This document shows, in pieces, positions 26,795-36,200 of a stretch of 64,000 nt of DNA. This stretch comes from Ciceribacter thiooxidans. GTDB taxonomy: Bacteria > Pseudomonadota > Alphaproteobacteria > Rhizobiales > Rhizobiaceae. Location of the stretch: the NCBI RefSeq assembly GCF_014126615.1, contig NZ_CP059896.1, positions 816,501-880,500 of the forward strand, given 5' to 3'. Made by a program: the position numbers and the translations under genes. The notes beneath the pieces are model-generated. The model saw only the letters and a list, made by a program, of their open reading frames with translations. It did no database searches and was not told where the DNA came from. The stretch's first letter is position 1. Each line of letters begins with the position of its first letter.

Positions 26795-28201
26795 TCAGGC
26801 TTCGCGGCGGCGTCCGCCGGCCGTGTCCGAGCGGGCCGGACGACCGTGACCGGAGCGATTCTGGCCATTGCCGTTGGCGGAGCGGTTCTGCCCTCCGCCA
26901 TTGCCACCCTTGCGGTGACCCGGCTTGCCGGCGGGGCGTCCATCAGCCTTGGCGCCGCCTTCGGACTTGCCGCGACCCTGGCCCTGACCCTGATGATTGC
27001 GGTTGTTGCCGCCGCCACCTGCACCGCCACGACGCTGCGGACGGACGGGGCGCGAGAGGTTGGCCGGCGGTTCGCCGGAGGCGACCGGGATGTCGATGCC
27101 CATCAGGCGCTCGACGTCACGCAGCAGGCGACCTTCGTCGGGACCGCAGAAGGCGATCGCGATGCCGTCGCGACCGGCACGGGCGGTACGGCCGATGCGG
27201 TGGACGTAAGCGTCCGGGACTTCCGGCAGGTCGTAATTGAAGACATGGCTGACGGCCGGGATGTCGATGCCGCGGGCGGCAACGTCGGTGGCGATCAGCG
27301 TCTTGATTTCGCCGTCACGGAAGCCCTTCAAGGCGCGCTCGCGCTGGCCCTGGCTCTTGTTGCCGTGGATCGAGGCGACCGAGTAGCCGGTGGCGTCGAG
27401 GTGCTTCATCAGCTTCTCGGCGCCGTGCTTGGTGCGCAGGAAGACGATGGAACGGCCATCCGGGTTGTCGTTGAGGATCTTCTTCAGCATTTCCGTCTTG
27501 GCGTTCTGGCCGGCGACGAAATGAACGTGCTGCTCGACCTTGTCGGCGGCCTTGCCCGGGGGCGAGACTTCGACCTTGACCGGATCGGTCAGGAAGCTGG
27601 CAGCGAGATCGGCGATCGCCTTCGGCATGGTGGCCGAAAACAGCATGGTCTGGCGCTTGGCCGGAACCATCTTGGAGATCTTGCGCAGGTCATGGATGAA
27701 GCCGAGATCCAGCATCTGGTCGGCTTCGTCGAGAACGAGATAACGCACGGCGCGCAGCGAAATCGCATTGCGGGCGATCAGGTCGAGCAGGCGGCCCGGG
27801 GTGGCGACGAGGATGTCGGTGCCCTTTTCGAGCTGCATCTGCTGCTTGCCGATCGAGGCGCCGCCGACGACCTGGTTGATCTTCAGCGGCAGGCGACGCA
27901 GGTAGCTGCGCAGGTTGTCGCCTATCTGGTTCACCAGTTCGCGGGTCGGAGCGAGGATGAGGGCGCGGGTGGTGCGGTTTTCCGGACGGCTTTGGTCCTT
28001 GAGGAGCATCTCGATCATCGGCAGGCCGAAGGCGGCTGTCTTACCGGTGCCGGTCTGGGCGAGGCCGACGAGGTCGCGTCCGCCGAGAACGACGGGGATG
28101 CCCTTTTCCTGGATCGGAGTCGGGGTCGCGAAGCCGAGTGCGGACAGGGTCGCGACGATATTCTTGGAGAGGCCAAGATCATCGAAAGTGGTCAAAGTCA
28201 T
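26795..28201 (-). CDS. rhlE: DEAD-box ATP-dependent RNA helicase, RhlE type
   Basis: A 468-residue RNA helicase likely involved in ribosome assembly, RNA decay or cold adaptation. Motifs in order: Q motif FATPTPIQEKGIP, Walker A AQTGTGKTA, PTRELVNQ, TPGRLLD, DEAD as LVLDEADQMLD, SAT in LFSATMPK, then in the second domain IVFLRTKHGAEKL, TDVAARGIDIP and HRIGRTARAGR. The last 95 residues are a disordered Arg/Gly/Asn-rich tail (RPQRRGGAGGGGNNRNHQGQ) that can bind RNA. Start MTLTTFDDLG follows AAAGGT; the upstream ATG would add six untypical residues. Single gene with a terminator. Confidence 0.94.
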   Translation of the reverse strand: MTLTTFDDLGLSKNIVATLSALGFATPTPIQEKGIPVVLGGRDLVGLAQTGTGKTAAFGLPMIEMLLKDQSRPENRTTRALILAPTRELVNQIGDNLRSYLRRLPLKINQVVGGASIGKQQMQLEKGTDILVATPGRLLDLIARNAISLRAVRYLVLDEADQMLDLGFIHDLRKISKMVPAKRQTMLFSATMPKAIADLAASFLTDPVKVEVSPPGKAADKVEQHVHFVAGQNAKTEMLKKILNDNPDGRSIVFLRTKHGAEKLMKHLDATGYSVASIHGNKSQGQRERALKGFRDGEIKTLIATDVAARGIDIPAVSHVFNYDLPEVPDAYVHRIGRTARAGRDGIAIAFCGPDEGRLLRDVERLMGIDIPVASGEPPANLSRPVRPQRRGGAGGGGNNRNHQGQGQGRGKSEGGAKADGRPAGKPGHRKGGNGGGQNRSANGNGQNRSGHGRPARSDTAGGRRREA

Positions 28202-28455
28202 ACCTTTCGGGGGCGCCAAAAACCATCGACCGGATCGCGGGGTTGCGAGCCGGTTGGCATTGGCGTCAAGAACCCCGCGTGATTTGGGAACTTGTAAGTT
28301 GGAAAAAGCTTCCAGCGCAGTGGCGGATTTCTCCGCCCGTCAATTCATGCGCTTTGCCCTTCTTCGCGTCTCAGTTGTCGCTGGGCTCGCTCACGCGGCG
28401 GCCGGAAGGTGAAAGCATGTCGGATGTGGGGCCTGGGGGCATGAAAGTCAAGCAG

Positions 28456-29823
28456 TTATTTTGCAGCGCAGCGTGTTGACCTGAAGCCGAGGGTCACCCG
28501 CAGCCCGCCTTCCTCGCGGTTTTCGATGCGCAGATCGATCTCGTAGGCTGTCGCGATGTCGCGGACGATCGCCAGGCCGAGGCCCGTACCCGGCTTCTGC
28601 GTGTCGAGCCGCATCCCACGTTCCGTCATCAGGCTAATGCCCTCGGCATCGGCGCCGGGACCGTCGTCCTCCACGATGAGCATGGTCTTGCCGCTCGTCT
28701 CGACGTGGCGGACCGAAACCCAGCTTTGGCTCCATTTCGAGGCGTTCTCGAGGATGTTGCCGATCAGTTCGTGCAGGTCGTGCGGATCGACGTCGAGCAC
28801 GATGTCTGCCGGTACGGAGATCCTCCAGTCGAGGTGCTCGCCGAGCGGCGTGCGCTTCAATGTTCTGACGATGGTCTGGACCGTGTTGCGGAGATCGGAG
28901 ACGGAACGATGCAGTTCCGCATTGACGGCGAGGCGGCTACGGGTCAGTTCGCGGTCGACATGGGCCTGCATGACGGTCGCGATATGCGCGAGCTCGTGGG
29001 CAAGCTCGGTCTCGCCCTTTTCACGCAGGGTCTCGGCGTCGTTGGCGAGGATCGTCAGCGGGGTCTTCAGCCCGTGGGCGAGATCGCCGGCGGCGGCACG
29101 CGCCCGCGTGAGGATTTCCGACTGCGAATCGAGCAGCCGGTTGACGGCCTCGACCACGGGACGAAGTTCCTCCGGAAACCGGCCGGTCAGCCGGTCCGCC
29201 TTGCGTTCGCGGATGCGGTTCAATCCCTCGCTGACCGAGGAGATTGGACGCAGGCCGTAAGTCAGCTGTGCAAGCGAAGCGGCGATCAGGAAAATTGCGA
29301 GCGCTGCTGCGTAAGGCAGCATGTCGCGGGCGAACTCGCCGCCGGCTTTCGTCAGTTCGGCGGCGTCGATGGCGGCAGCAATGCGAATTTCGCGCTCGCC
29401 CTCCGGTGCGGCAAGAATCACCTTGCGTTCCTGGACGATGAGATCCGATTCATCCGGTCCCTTCAGGTGGTACCGGTGGATTTCTCCGCTTTCGTGAACA
29501 TCGACCGGAAGGTCGAGCACGTAGTCCCAGAGCGACGGCGAGCGCAGCGTCTGCTTGCGAACATCGTCCTCCGCCTGCCAGTAGAGACCGCCATAGGGCA
29601 TCTGGAAGCGAAGGTCGGTCGGGGTCTTCGGCAGAGCGAGCTGGTCGTCCTTCGTTACCCGCAGGGCGCCGGCGATATTGTTGATGTGGTTAGTCAGTTC
29701 CTGGTCGACGCGCCGCTCGAGATTGGTCCTGAAGAGTTCGATGAAGGCGAGGCTCGCCATCGTCAGGGCGAGCAGAACGCTGGCGACCGAGACGAGAAAG
29801 AAGCGGCTGCGGATGGAATGCAT
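28456..29823 (-). CDS. Sensor histidine kinase of the PepSY-linked two-component system
   Basis: A 455-residue inner-membrane kinase. First helix FFLVSVASVLLALTMASLAF, periplasmic sensor of about 145 residues with LRFQMPYGGLYWQAEDDV, second helix MLPYAAALAIFLIAASLAQL, HAMP-like linker, phosphoacceptor AGDLAHGLKTPLTILANDAE, N box ELIGNILENASKWS, G1 VEDDGPGADAEG and G2 PGTGLGLAIVRDI. The H box is DLAHGLKTP, like PhoQ and FeuQ. The start overlaps the regulator stop (ATGA), showing an operon with the response regulator and a PepSY protein. The ligand is unknown; PhoQ-like sensors respond to divalent cations or the envelope state. Confidence 0.92.
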   Translation of the reverse strand: MHSIRSRFFLVSVASVLLALTMASLAFIELFRTNLERRVDQELTNHINNIAGALRVTKDDQLALPKTPTDLRFQMPYGGLYWQAEDDVRKQTLRSPSLWDYVLDLPVDVHESGEIHRYHLKGPDESDLIVQERKVILAAPEGEREIRIAAAIDAAELTKAGGEFARDMLPYAAALAIFLIAASLAQLTYGLRPISSVSEGLNRIRERKADRLTGRFPEELRPVVEAVNRLLDSQSEILTRARAAAGDLAHGLKTPLTILANDAETLREKGETELAHELAHIATVMQAHVDRELTRSRLAVNAELHRSVSDLRNTVQTIVRTLKRTPLGEHLDWRISVPADIVLDVDPHDLHELIGNILENASKWSQSWVSVRHVETSGKTMLIVEDDGPGADAEGISLMTERGMRLDTQKPGTGLGLAIVRDIATAYEIDLRIENREEGGLRVTLGFRSTRCAAK

Positions 29824-30488
29824 CAGCCGTCGTCTCCGGCGATGCGGTAACCGTAGCCGCGCCTCGTCTCGATGATCTCTCGGCCGAGTTTGCGGCGAAG
29901 GCGCCCGATCAGCACCTCGACCGAATTGCTTTCCCGTTCGAAATCCTGTGCATAGAGCTGTTCGGTCAGCTCCGCCTGCGAGACGTTGCGCTGGCGGTTG
30001 TGCGCCAGATGCACGAGGCATCTATATTCGAGCGGTGTCAGGCTGACCGGCAGTCCGTCGCGCTTGACCGACTTGGTCCTTGGATCGACTTCGATGCTGC
30101 CGATCAGCATGACCGGTGTCGACTGGCCGCAGCTGCGGCGGATGATGGCGCGCAGACGCGCCAGAAGCTCCGGGACCTGGAAGGGCTTGGTAAGATAATC
30201 GTCGGCGCCGGCGTCGATCCCTTCCACGCGCTCCTGCCAGTTGCCTCGGGCGGTAAGGATCAGGACGGGCATTGCCCTGCCACCGCTTCGCCAGCGCTTG
30301 AGGACCGAAAGCCCGTCCAGTCCCGGCAAGCCGAGATCGAGCACGACGGCGGCAAAATCCTCCGAATCTCCGGTGAACCAGCCGCATTCGCCGTCCGTCT
30401 CGTGCGTGACGACGAAACCCTCGCGTTCCAGATGAGCGATCACGTTCCGGGCAATGAGCCGGTCATCTTCCACAAGCAGGAGCCGCAT
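29823..30488 (-). CDS. OmpR/PhoB-family response regulator
   Basis: A 221-residue regulator. Receiver domain 1-115 with acidic pocket MRLLLVEDDR, phosphoacceptor Asp in AAVVLDLGLPGLDG (residue 52), Thr in LILTARG and Lys in YLTKPFQ. The C-terminal winged helix (125-218) contains SLTPLEYRCLVHLAHNR, SNSVEVLIGRLRRKLG and IETRRGYGYRI. It resembles FeuP and PhoP of rhizobia but is not clearly one of them. It overlaps the PepSY gene upstream and the kinase gene downstream by four bases each, so all three are translated together. The divergent PepSY-cytochrome pair is the nearest candidate target. Confidence 0.94.
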   Translation of the reverse strand: MRLLLVEDDRLIARNVIAHLEREGFVVTHETDGECGWFTGDSEDFAAVVLDLGLPGLDGLSVLKRWRSGGRAMPVLILTARGNWQERVEGIDAGADDYLTKPFQVPELLARLRAIIRRSCGQSTPVMLIGSIEVDPRTKSVKRDGLPVSLTPLEYRCLVHLAHNRQRNVSQAELTEQLYAQDFERESNSVEVLIGRLRRKLGREIIETRRGYGYRIAGDDG

Positions 30489-30961
30489 CAGTTGTTCTCG
30501 ATCTGCAGGACGGTGCCGGTCTCGGCATCAATATTGATTTCGACGACCCGGCCGTTCGGTTTCAGCACGCGGAACTCGTAGACGGGGCGCCGGCCCACCC
30601 GGAGAAGTTCGACGGAGACGATGTCGCCGCTGACACGCTGACGGAGGATCTTCTGAAGGGTCGCCAGAGACTTCATCTTGCCGAGGGCGACCGCCTTCTG
30701 GATACGGTCGCGGCTGTCGTCATGGTCGCTGGACGAGGAACTGCCGCCGCCTCTTCCGCTCGAGCCGCCGCCGCTGTCGCCTCCCCGATCGTTGCCCCCG
30801 TCGTCGTGTCCGCCGTCGCCGGAATCGCTGTCCGAACTCTCGTGCCCGTCGTCATGTCCGTCGTCGTCGGCGTATACGCGCACGGGCATCGCCAGCAGTG
30901 CGGCAGCGACCAGCCCTGCGAGCGAGAGTCGCGACAGCCAGTCCCCAAGTCTCATACTCAT
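30488..30961 (-). CDS. Exported PepSY-domain protein with Asp/Ser/Gly-rich linker
   Basis: A 157-residue protein, first gene of the two-component operon. Signal peptide SRLSLAGLVAAALLAMPVRV ends near YADDDG. Next comes a striking low-complexity stretch of about 55 residues rich in Asp, His, Ser and Gly (HDDGHESSDSDSGDGGHDDG), which could bind cations. The last 75 residues are a PepSY domain (KAVALGKMKSLATLQKILRQ, VYEFRVLKPNGRVVEINIDA). Start uncertain: ATGs at 30961 and 30955 are both possible and neither has a strong ribosome site; I chose the first. It probably acts in the periplasm and may modulate the kinase sensor, as small PepSY proteins do in similar operons (inference). Confidence 0.85.
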   Translation of the reverse strand: MSMRLGDWLSRLSLAGLVAAALLAMPVRVYADDDGHDDGHESSDSDSGDGGHDDGGNDRGGDSGGGSSGRGGGSSSSSDHDDSRDRIQKAVALGKMKSLATLQKILRQRVSGDIVSVELLRVGRRPVYEFRVLKPNGRVVEINIDAETGTVLQIENN

Positions 30962-31095
30962 GGACGCGATGTAACACCGTGAAGCTGACATTTTCCTGAC
31001 AATTGTCGTCAGTTATCGATCAGCATCGGTCGGCTAGGTTCCGCGTCAACGGTCGGCGGCAATGGTGCCCCGGCCGGTTGCAAAAGGATGTTCCC

Positions 31096-31371
31096 ATGAA
31101 AAAGACCTTTATCGCTTCGATCTTCGCTCTTTCCGCCCTCGGCGCCGTCGCCCACGCGGAAGAAAGCACTTCCTGCGACGTTGCAAAGGACAAGTGGATG
31201 GCTGAAGACGCGCTGAAGGCCAAGCTGACCGGCGAAGGCATGGAAGTCCGCAAGATCAAGGTCGAGAACGGCTGCTACGAAGTCTATGGCATCGATGCCA
31301 AGGGCGGTAAGGTCGAAGCTCTCTACAACCCGGAAACCGGCGAACAGGCCGGCACCGCCGGAGCCGACTAA
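31096..31371 (+). CDS. Small periplasmic PepSY-domain protein
   Basis: A 91-residue protein with signal peptide MKKTFIASIFALSALGAVAH (cleavage before AEEST). The mature part contains one PepSY repeat (DALKAKLTGEGMEVRKIKVE, YEVYGIDAKGGKVEALYNPE) and a pair of cysteines (TSCDVAKDKW, ENGCYEVYG) that may form a disulfide. ATG follows AAAGGATG. Its stop codon shares one base with the cytochrome b561 start (TAATG), so the two are co-translated. Divergent from the PepSY-regulator-kinase operon, 134 bases apart. Small PepSY proteins of this kind partner with b561-type cytochromes in periplasmic electron transfer. Confidence 0.9.
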   Translation: MKKTFIASIFALSALGAVAHAEESTSCDVAKDKWMAEDALKAKLTGEGMEVRKIKVENGCYEVYGIDAKGGKVEALYNPETGEQAGTAGAD

Positions 31372-31943
31372 TGAACGAAGCCGTGCGGAAAATGCCCGGC
31401 ACTGTTTCCGGCCGCTCACCGCGGCCGGAGGTGGTGAAAGTTTGGGACCCGCTGGTGCGGCTGTTCCACTGGTCGCTGGTCGGCTTCTTCACCTTCTCGT
31501 ACCTGACGGGTGACGAGTGGAAATCGGCGCACATCATTTCCGGCTACGTCATCGCCGGTCTGATCGCGATCCGGGTGCTGTGGGGGCTCTTCGGTAGCCA
31601 CCATGCGCGGTTTTCGAGTTTCGTCTACAGTCCGCGCACGGTCCTGTCGTTCCTCCTCGATACCGCCCGCATGCGTGCCAAGCGCTACATCGGCCACAAT
31701 CCGGCCGGCGGCGCCATGGTGGTGGCCCTTCTCCTGATGATTTCGGGGATCGTCACCAGCGGCTACATGATGACCACCGACGCCTTCTGGGGTGTCGAGT
31801 GGGTCGAGGAAGTCCATCAGACGTGCGTCTATGCGACGCTCGCGCTGATCGCGCTCCATATTTGCGGCGTCGTCCTCGCCAGTCTGGAGCACAAGGAAAA
31901 CCTCGTGCGCGCCATGGTCACCGGCTGGAAACGCGGCGAATGA
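31371..31943 (+). CDS. Cytochrome b561-type membrane protein
   Basis: A 190-residue di-haem b561 protein with four membrane helices: LVRLFHWSLVGFFTFSYL, HIISGYVIAGLIAIRVLWGL, GGAMVVALLLMISGIVTSGY, CVYATLALIALHICGVVLAS. Haem-ligand histidines are visible in LFHWS, SAHIISG, VHQTC and LHICG. Probably takes electrons from the membrane quinol pool to a periplasmic acceptor. Starts within the stop of the PepSY gene. The divergent two-component system with its own PepSY protein is the likely regulator. Confidence 0.92.
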   Translation: MNEAVRKMPGTVSGRSPRPEVVKVWDPLVRLFHWSLVGFFTFSYLTGDEWKSAHIISGYVIAGLIAIRVLWGLFGSHHARFSSFVYSPRTVLSFLLDTARMRAKRYIGHNPAGGAMVVALLLMISGIVTSGYMMTTDAFWGVEWVEEVHQTCVYATLALIALHICGVVLASLEHKENLVRAMVTGWKRGE

Positions 31944-31995
31944 AAGAAGACCGGCGGCAGGCATTCGCCTGGCGCCGGACAGTCTGTTCCGGGGC

Positions 31996-32280
31996 TCAGA
32001 CCTCCGAAAAGTGGCCCATCAGGTTGATTCCGGCGACATGCGCCATGAACGGCGCGAAGGCCGGGTCGCTCTCGACCTTCTTCGCCGCCGACTTCGCCTC
32101 CTCGAGCGTCCGCCACGTCACCAGGTCCGCGAGCTTGGCGCTGCCGTCGGCGGCGGCGAGCGTCGTCCAGCCGAGGTATCCGGGGAAGGCGGAGAGTGCC
32201 GCCTTGATGCCTTCCCGTGCCGCGATGGCGCTCTCCCGGTCCGCGACGTCGTAGACCACCAGTTCATATGCCTTTTCCAT
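31996..32280 (-). CDS. Small dimeric alpha/beta-barrel protein, monooxygenase-like
   Basis: A 94-residue cytoplasmic protein (MEKAYELVVYDVADRESAIA). The pattern strand-helix-strand with PGYLGWTTLAAADGSAKLAD, VTWRTLEEAKSAAKKVESDP and the end GINLMGHFSEV suits the antibiotic-biosynthesis monooxygenase fold. Function unknown. The ATG follows AAGGAGCAC. Divergent from the WYL regulator gene 106 bases away, so it is the likely target of that regulator. Confidence 0.75.
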   Translation of the reverse strand: MEKAYELVVYDVADRESAIAAREGIKAALSAFPGYLGWTTLAAADGSAKLADLVTWRTLEEAKSAAKKVESDPAFAPFMAHVAGINLMGHFSEV

Positions 32281-32386
32281 GTCGTGCTCCTTGTCTTGAC
32301 TCCCGGCCGGTTGACCGGATGGTGAGCTTTAAGCACAGTCCTGCTGACAGCCTTGTGGCCACAATCGTTCAGCCGAGTGCACAATC

Positions 32387-33067
32387 ATGCGTCCAGCCGA
32401 CCGTCTTTTCCGAATCATCCAGCTGATGCGCGCCACGGGCCGCGCGATGACGGCGGCCGAGATCGCCGAAAAGATGGAGGTTTCCAGGCGCACGATCTAT
32501 CGCGACATGGAGCATCTCGTCGGATCTGGCGCGCCGATCGATGGCGAGCCCGGCGTCGGCTATTTGTTGCGGGAGGATTTCGACGCGCCGCCACTGGTCT
32601 TCACCTTCGAGCAGTTGGAGGCACTCGCCTTCGGGGTACGGGCAGTGCAGATGCTGGGTGACGATTCGCTCGGCCGGGCGGCCCGCGAGGCGCTGGAAAA
32701 GCTGGAGGCTTCGCTCCCGAAGGAGCATATCGAAAGACTGCGGCGGGCGCCGCTCCGGGCATTCCGCAGCGGCAGCCAGGGGACGATCCCCGCCTCATTC
32801 GATCTGGTCCGCAAGGCGATTTCCGCCCGCCGCAAAATGGAGATCGGCTACCGCAGTCTGTCCGGCACGGTGACGCGCCGGGTTGTCCGGCCGCTCGGCC
32901 TCAGCGCCTTCGGGAATCTGTGGCTGCTGACGGCCTGGTGCGAACTGCGTGACGGCTTCCGGGATTTCCGCCTCGACCGGGTGGAAGGTGCGACACTGCT
33001 TCTAGAAACCTTTCCAGCCGACGAGAAAAGGAGCTTCGAGCGCTATCTGGACGGCCTTGCCGGCTGA
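32387..33067 (+). CDS. YafY-type HTH/WYL-domain regulator
   Basis: A 226-residue transcription regulator. The DeoR-like helix-turn-helix is at the start (FRIIQLMRATGRAMTAAEIA, MEVSRRTIYRDMEHL), followed by a YafY middle region and the WYL-type ligand domain (VRKAISARRKMEIGYRSLSG, RRVVRPLGLSAFGNLWLLTA, GFRDFRLDRVEG). The W/Y/L pocket is modified to LWLLTAWCE. Ligand unknown. Divergent from the small monooxygenase-like gene; no operator is evident in the spacer. The start ATG has a weak ribosome site. The 228 bases after it contain no gene. Confidence 0.9.
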   Translation: MRPADRLFRIIQLMRATGRAMTAAEIAEKMEVSRRTIYRDMEHLVGSGAPIDGEPGVGYLLREDFDAPPLVFTFEQLEALAFGVRAVQMLGDDSLGRAAREALEKLEASLPKEHIERLRRAPLRAFRSGSQGTIPASFDLVRKAISARRKMEIGYRSLSGTVTRRVVRPLGLSAFGNLWLLTAWCELRDGFRDFRLDRVEGATLLLETFPADEKRSFERYLDGLAG

Positions 33068-33295
33068 ATAGAACGCAGGTTGCCTGTTTCAGGTTGGGGC
33101 AAGTCTTGCAGCATAGTTTTCCGGCATTCTCACGTTTCGAATACGTTTCTCGGTCCCGATTCTCTTGCTCCATCCTTCGTCTTTTCACGACCGGTCGACT
33201 AACAGCGCACAGTCCGATGTGATTGCCGCTCGTTCTGACGTCGTGGTGACGGACCGTTTACCATTGGGCGGCATCTTCGCTTCGGGGGATGAGCG

Positions 33296-36200
33296 ATGAC
33301 GAAGGCGCGTGATTTGCTGGAGAGGGTGTGCAGCAAGATCTCCGATCTGCCCGATCCTGCATGCGTCAAGAACGGCGAACTTCGTTACGTCGCGGCAAAC
33401 GAGGCCTATGGGCAGCTTTTCGGCCTTCGCCCCGAGGATTTTGCCGGCAAGACGGACAGCGAGCTGTTCGAGGAGGTCGCCGGAGGCGAACGCGACGACC
33501 GCGAGCGCCGGGTGATCGTCTTCGGGGAGGAGCAGGCCGTTCTGATCGCCGATCGCATGGGGCGGTCATGTCGTCTGATGATCGAGCGATTCTCCGACGA
33601 AGACGGTCGTTCCTACCTCTTTGAGAAGGCCGGAGAGGTGGCCGAGGGGCAGGCCCGTAGCCTGGTTGCCGTGCGCTCGTTGCCGGTGCCGGACGCAAGA
33701 GAATCCAGTACGTCTCTGCAACACCAGATCGAGGGCCTGCTGCGCTTCCTGCCAGTCGGTGTCCTGTTGCTCAGCGACAAGCTCGTCATCGAATATTTCA
33801 ACGATGCCTTCGCGGGCATGCTCGGGAGCAACCGGCCGGAACGGCTCATCGGCATGAGTTACCGGGATTTCGTCCGCAGGAACTATGATCGGGGCGTTTA
33901 CCAGCGCGGCGAAGAGGTATTCGAAAACCTCTACGCCCGCCGGCTTGCGCAAATCCTGAACGACGAGGGGCAGGGCGGCGCGACCCAGTTCGAGACGACG
34001 CGGGGAATGGTGTTGTCGGTCGCCGCCCGGCATCTGGACAGCGGCAAGATTCTGGTCACCTATTCAGATGTGACGCCGTTGCACCGGCGCGAGCAGGAAA
34101 GCGTCCTTTACCGTACCACGATCGAGCAATTGCCGGTTCCGGTGTTCATCCGCGACCGGGAGCATCGTTTCATCTTCGCCAACAAAGCTTACGAAGAGAT
34201 GCACCAGTGCACGCTCGAAAGCGTGTACGGGCTCGACGAGGAAGAGATGTTTCCGGAACTCGGCGCGGAGTTCCATCAGGACAATGTCGAGGTGCTGAGG
34301 ACCGGCGCCCTCATCGAACGCGCCGCTGATGTGACTCTTCCGGACGGTCGTCCGGCTTCCGTCGTCACCCGGATGAGCCGGATCGTCACGCCCGACCAGA
34401 AGCCTTACCTCGTCGGCTCCATTTCGGACGTGACACTGCTCAAGGCGCGCGAGCAGCAACTGCTGGAAGCTCAGGCGCGGACGGAGAAGCTTTACGACGA
34501 TCTCGTCAGCATCTTCCGAATCATGCCGGTTGGCGTCGCAATTCTCGACCGCGACCTGAACGTCGAGTTCGCCAACGAGCAATGCGCCACGATCTGGGCC
34601 TGGCCCGACGGCACGCCGCTCGAGGGCAGGCCGTTTCGCCATTACTGCGAGCTCAATCGAAAGAAGGGGTGGAGCTGGCCAGAAACCGAATTCGAGGAGG
34701 GGTATCGGCAGCGTGTCGCCGCCTTCACCGAACTCCGCGGGTCTGTGACCCGCGAGATGGCTTACGCCGATGGGAAGTACGTGCTGAGCACCGCCACGCG
34801 ACTCAGTGGCGACCGCATCTTGCTGACCTATGCCGATCTCACCGAGATGCGGAAGAAGGACCGCGAAATCGGCGAGGCCCAGGCCAAGCTCGAACAACTC
34901 GGCCAGTTCATGCACGATGCGACGCGGGTGATGTCGCAGGGCCTCGCTTTTGTCGAGGACGGCGTGATCCTGCAGTCAAACGAGGCACTCGCACGAATCC
35001 TGAACGTGCCGGCGAGGCTCGTGGAGCCGGGCCAGAGCTGGCATGCCTCCTTCGCCTATTGCGCGCGGCGCGGTGATTTCGGCGCGGAGCCGATGGCGCG
35101 GCTCGGCAAGTGGCAGGAGAAGATCGAGGCGCAGAAGGGATTCTCCGAGGTCTTCCTCGCCGACGGCCAGACATGGGTCCAGGTCGATGCGACAGTGAGC
35201 AGCCGCGGGCACTGGATGCTCGTCTATTCCGACATCACCGAGATGAAGAAGCGCGAACAGGAACTGACGGTCCTTCTCGCGCGTAGCGAAGCGGCCGACA
35301 GGGCGAAGTCGGAATTTCTCGCCAACATGAGCCACGAAATTCGCACGCCCATGAACGGTGTGCTCGGCATGGCGGAACTGCTGGCCGGCTCCAACCTCGA
35401 TACGCGCCAGAAGACCTTCGTCGACATCATCGTGAAATCCGGCAATGCCCTGCTGACGATCATCAACGACATTCTCGACTTTTCCAAGATCGACGCCGGC
35501 CAGATGCAGTTGCGGAAGATGGCGTTCGACCCGATCGACGCCGTCGAGGACGTGGCGACGCTGCTCTCGACCGCGGCAGCAGAAAAGGACATCGAGCTCG
35601 TCGTCGAGGGTGATGCCGCCGCCCGCCATGTGATCATCGGCGATGCCGGTCGCTTCCGCCAGATCGTCACCAACCTGCTCGGCAATGCCATCAAGTTCAC
35701 CGAGAAGGGGCATGTGCTCGTCGCCCTTTCGAGCGAGCCTGCCGGGGACGACGAGGTGACGGTGACGCTGAGGATCGAGGACACCGGCGTCGGCATTCCG
35801 GAAGACAAGCAGCGGACGATCTTCGAGAAGTTCTCGCAGGCCGATTCGTCCTCCACCCGCCGGCACGAGGGGACCGGGCTCGGACTTGCGATCACCGCAG
35901 GCCTCGTCGGGCTCTTCGGGGCAGCATCGACGTCGAAAGCGAACCGGGACACGGCTCGGTCTTTACCGTTCGGCTGCCGTTCAAGACGGCCGGCAGGCGC
36001 CACCAGCACCGCACGCTGCCGTCGAACATAGAGGGCGCGCGGGTGCTTGTCGTTGACGACAATGCGCTCAACCGAAAAATCCTGGCCGAGCAGCTCGTCG
36101 GCTGGGGTTTCGACGGACTGGCCGTCGACGGCGGTCCGGCTGCCTTTGCGATTCTCGAGGAGGCCTGCCGTCTCGGTGTGGCGGTCGACGCACTGGTCAT

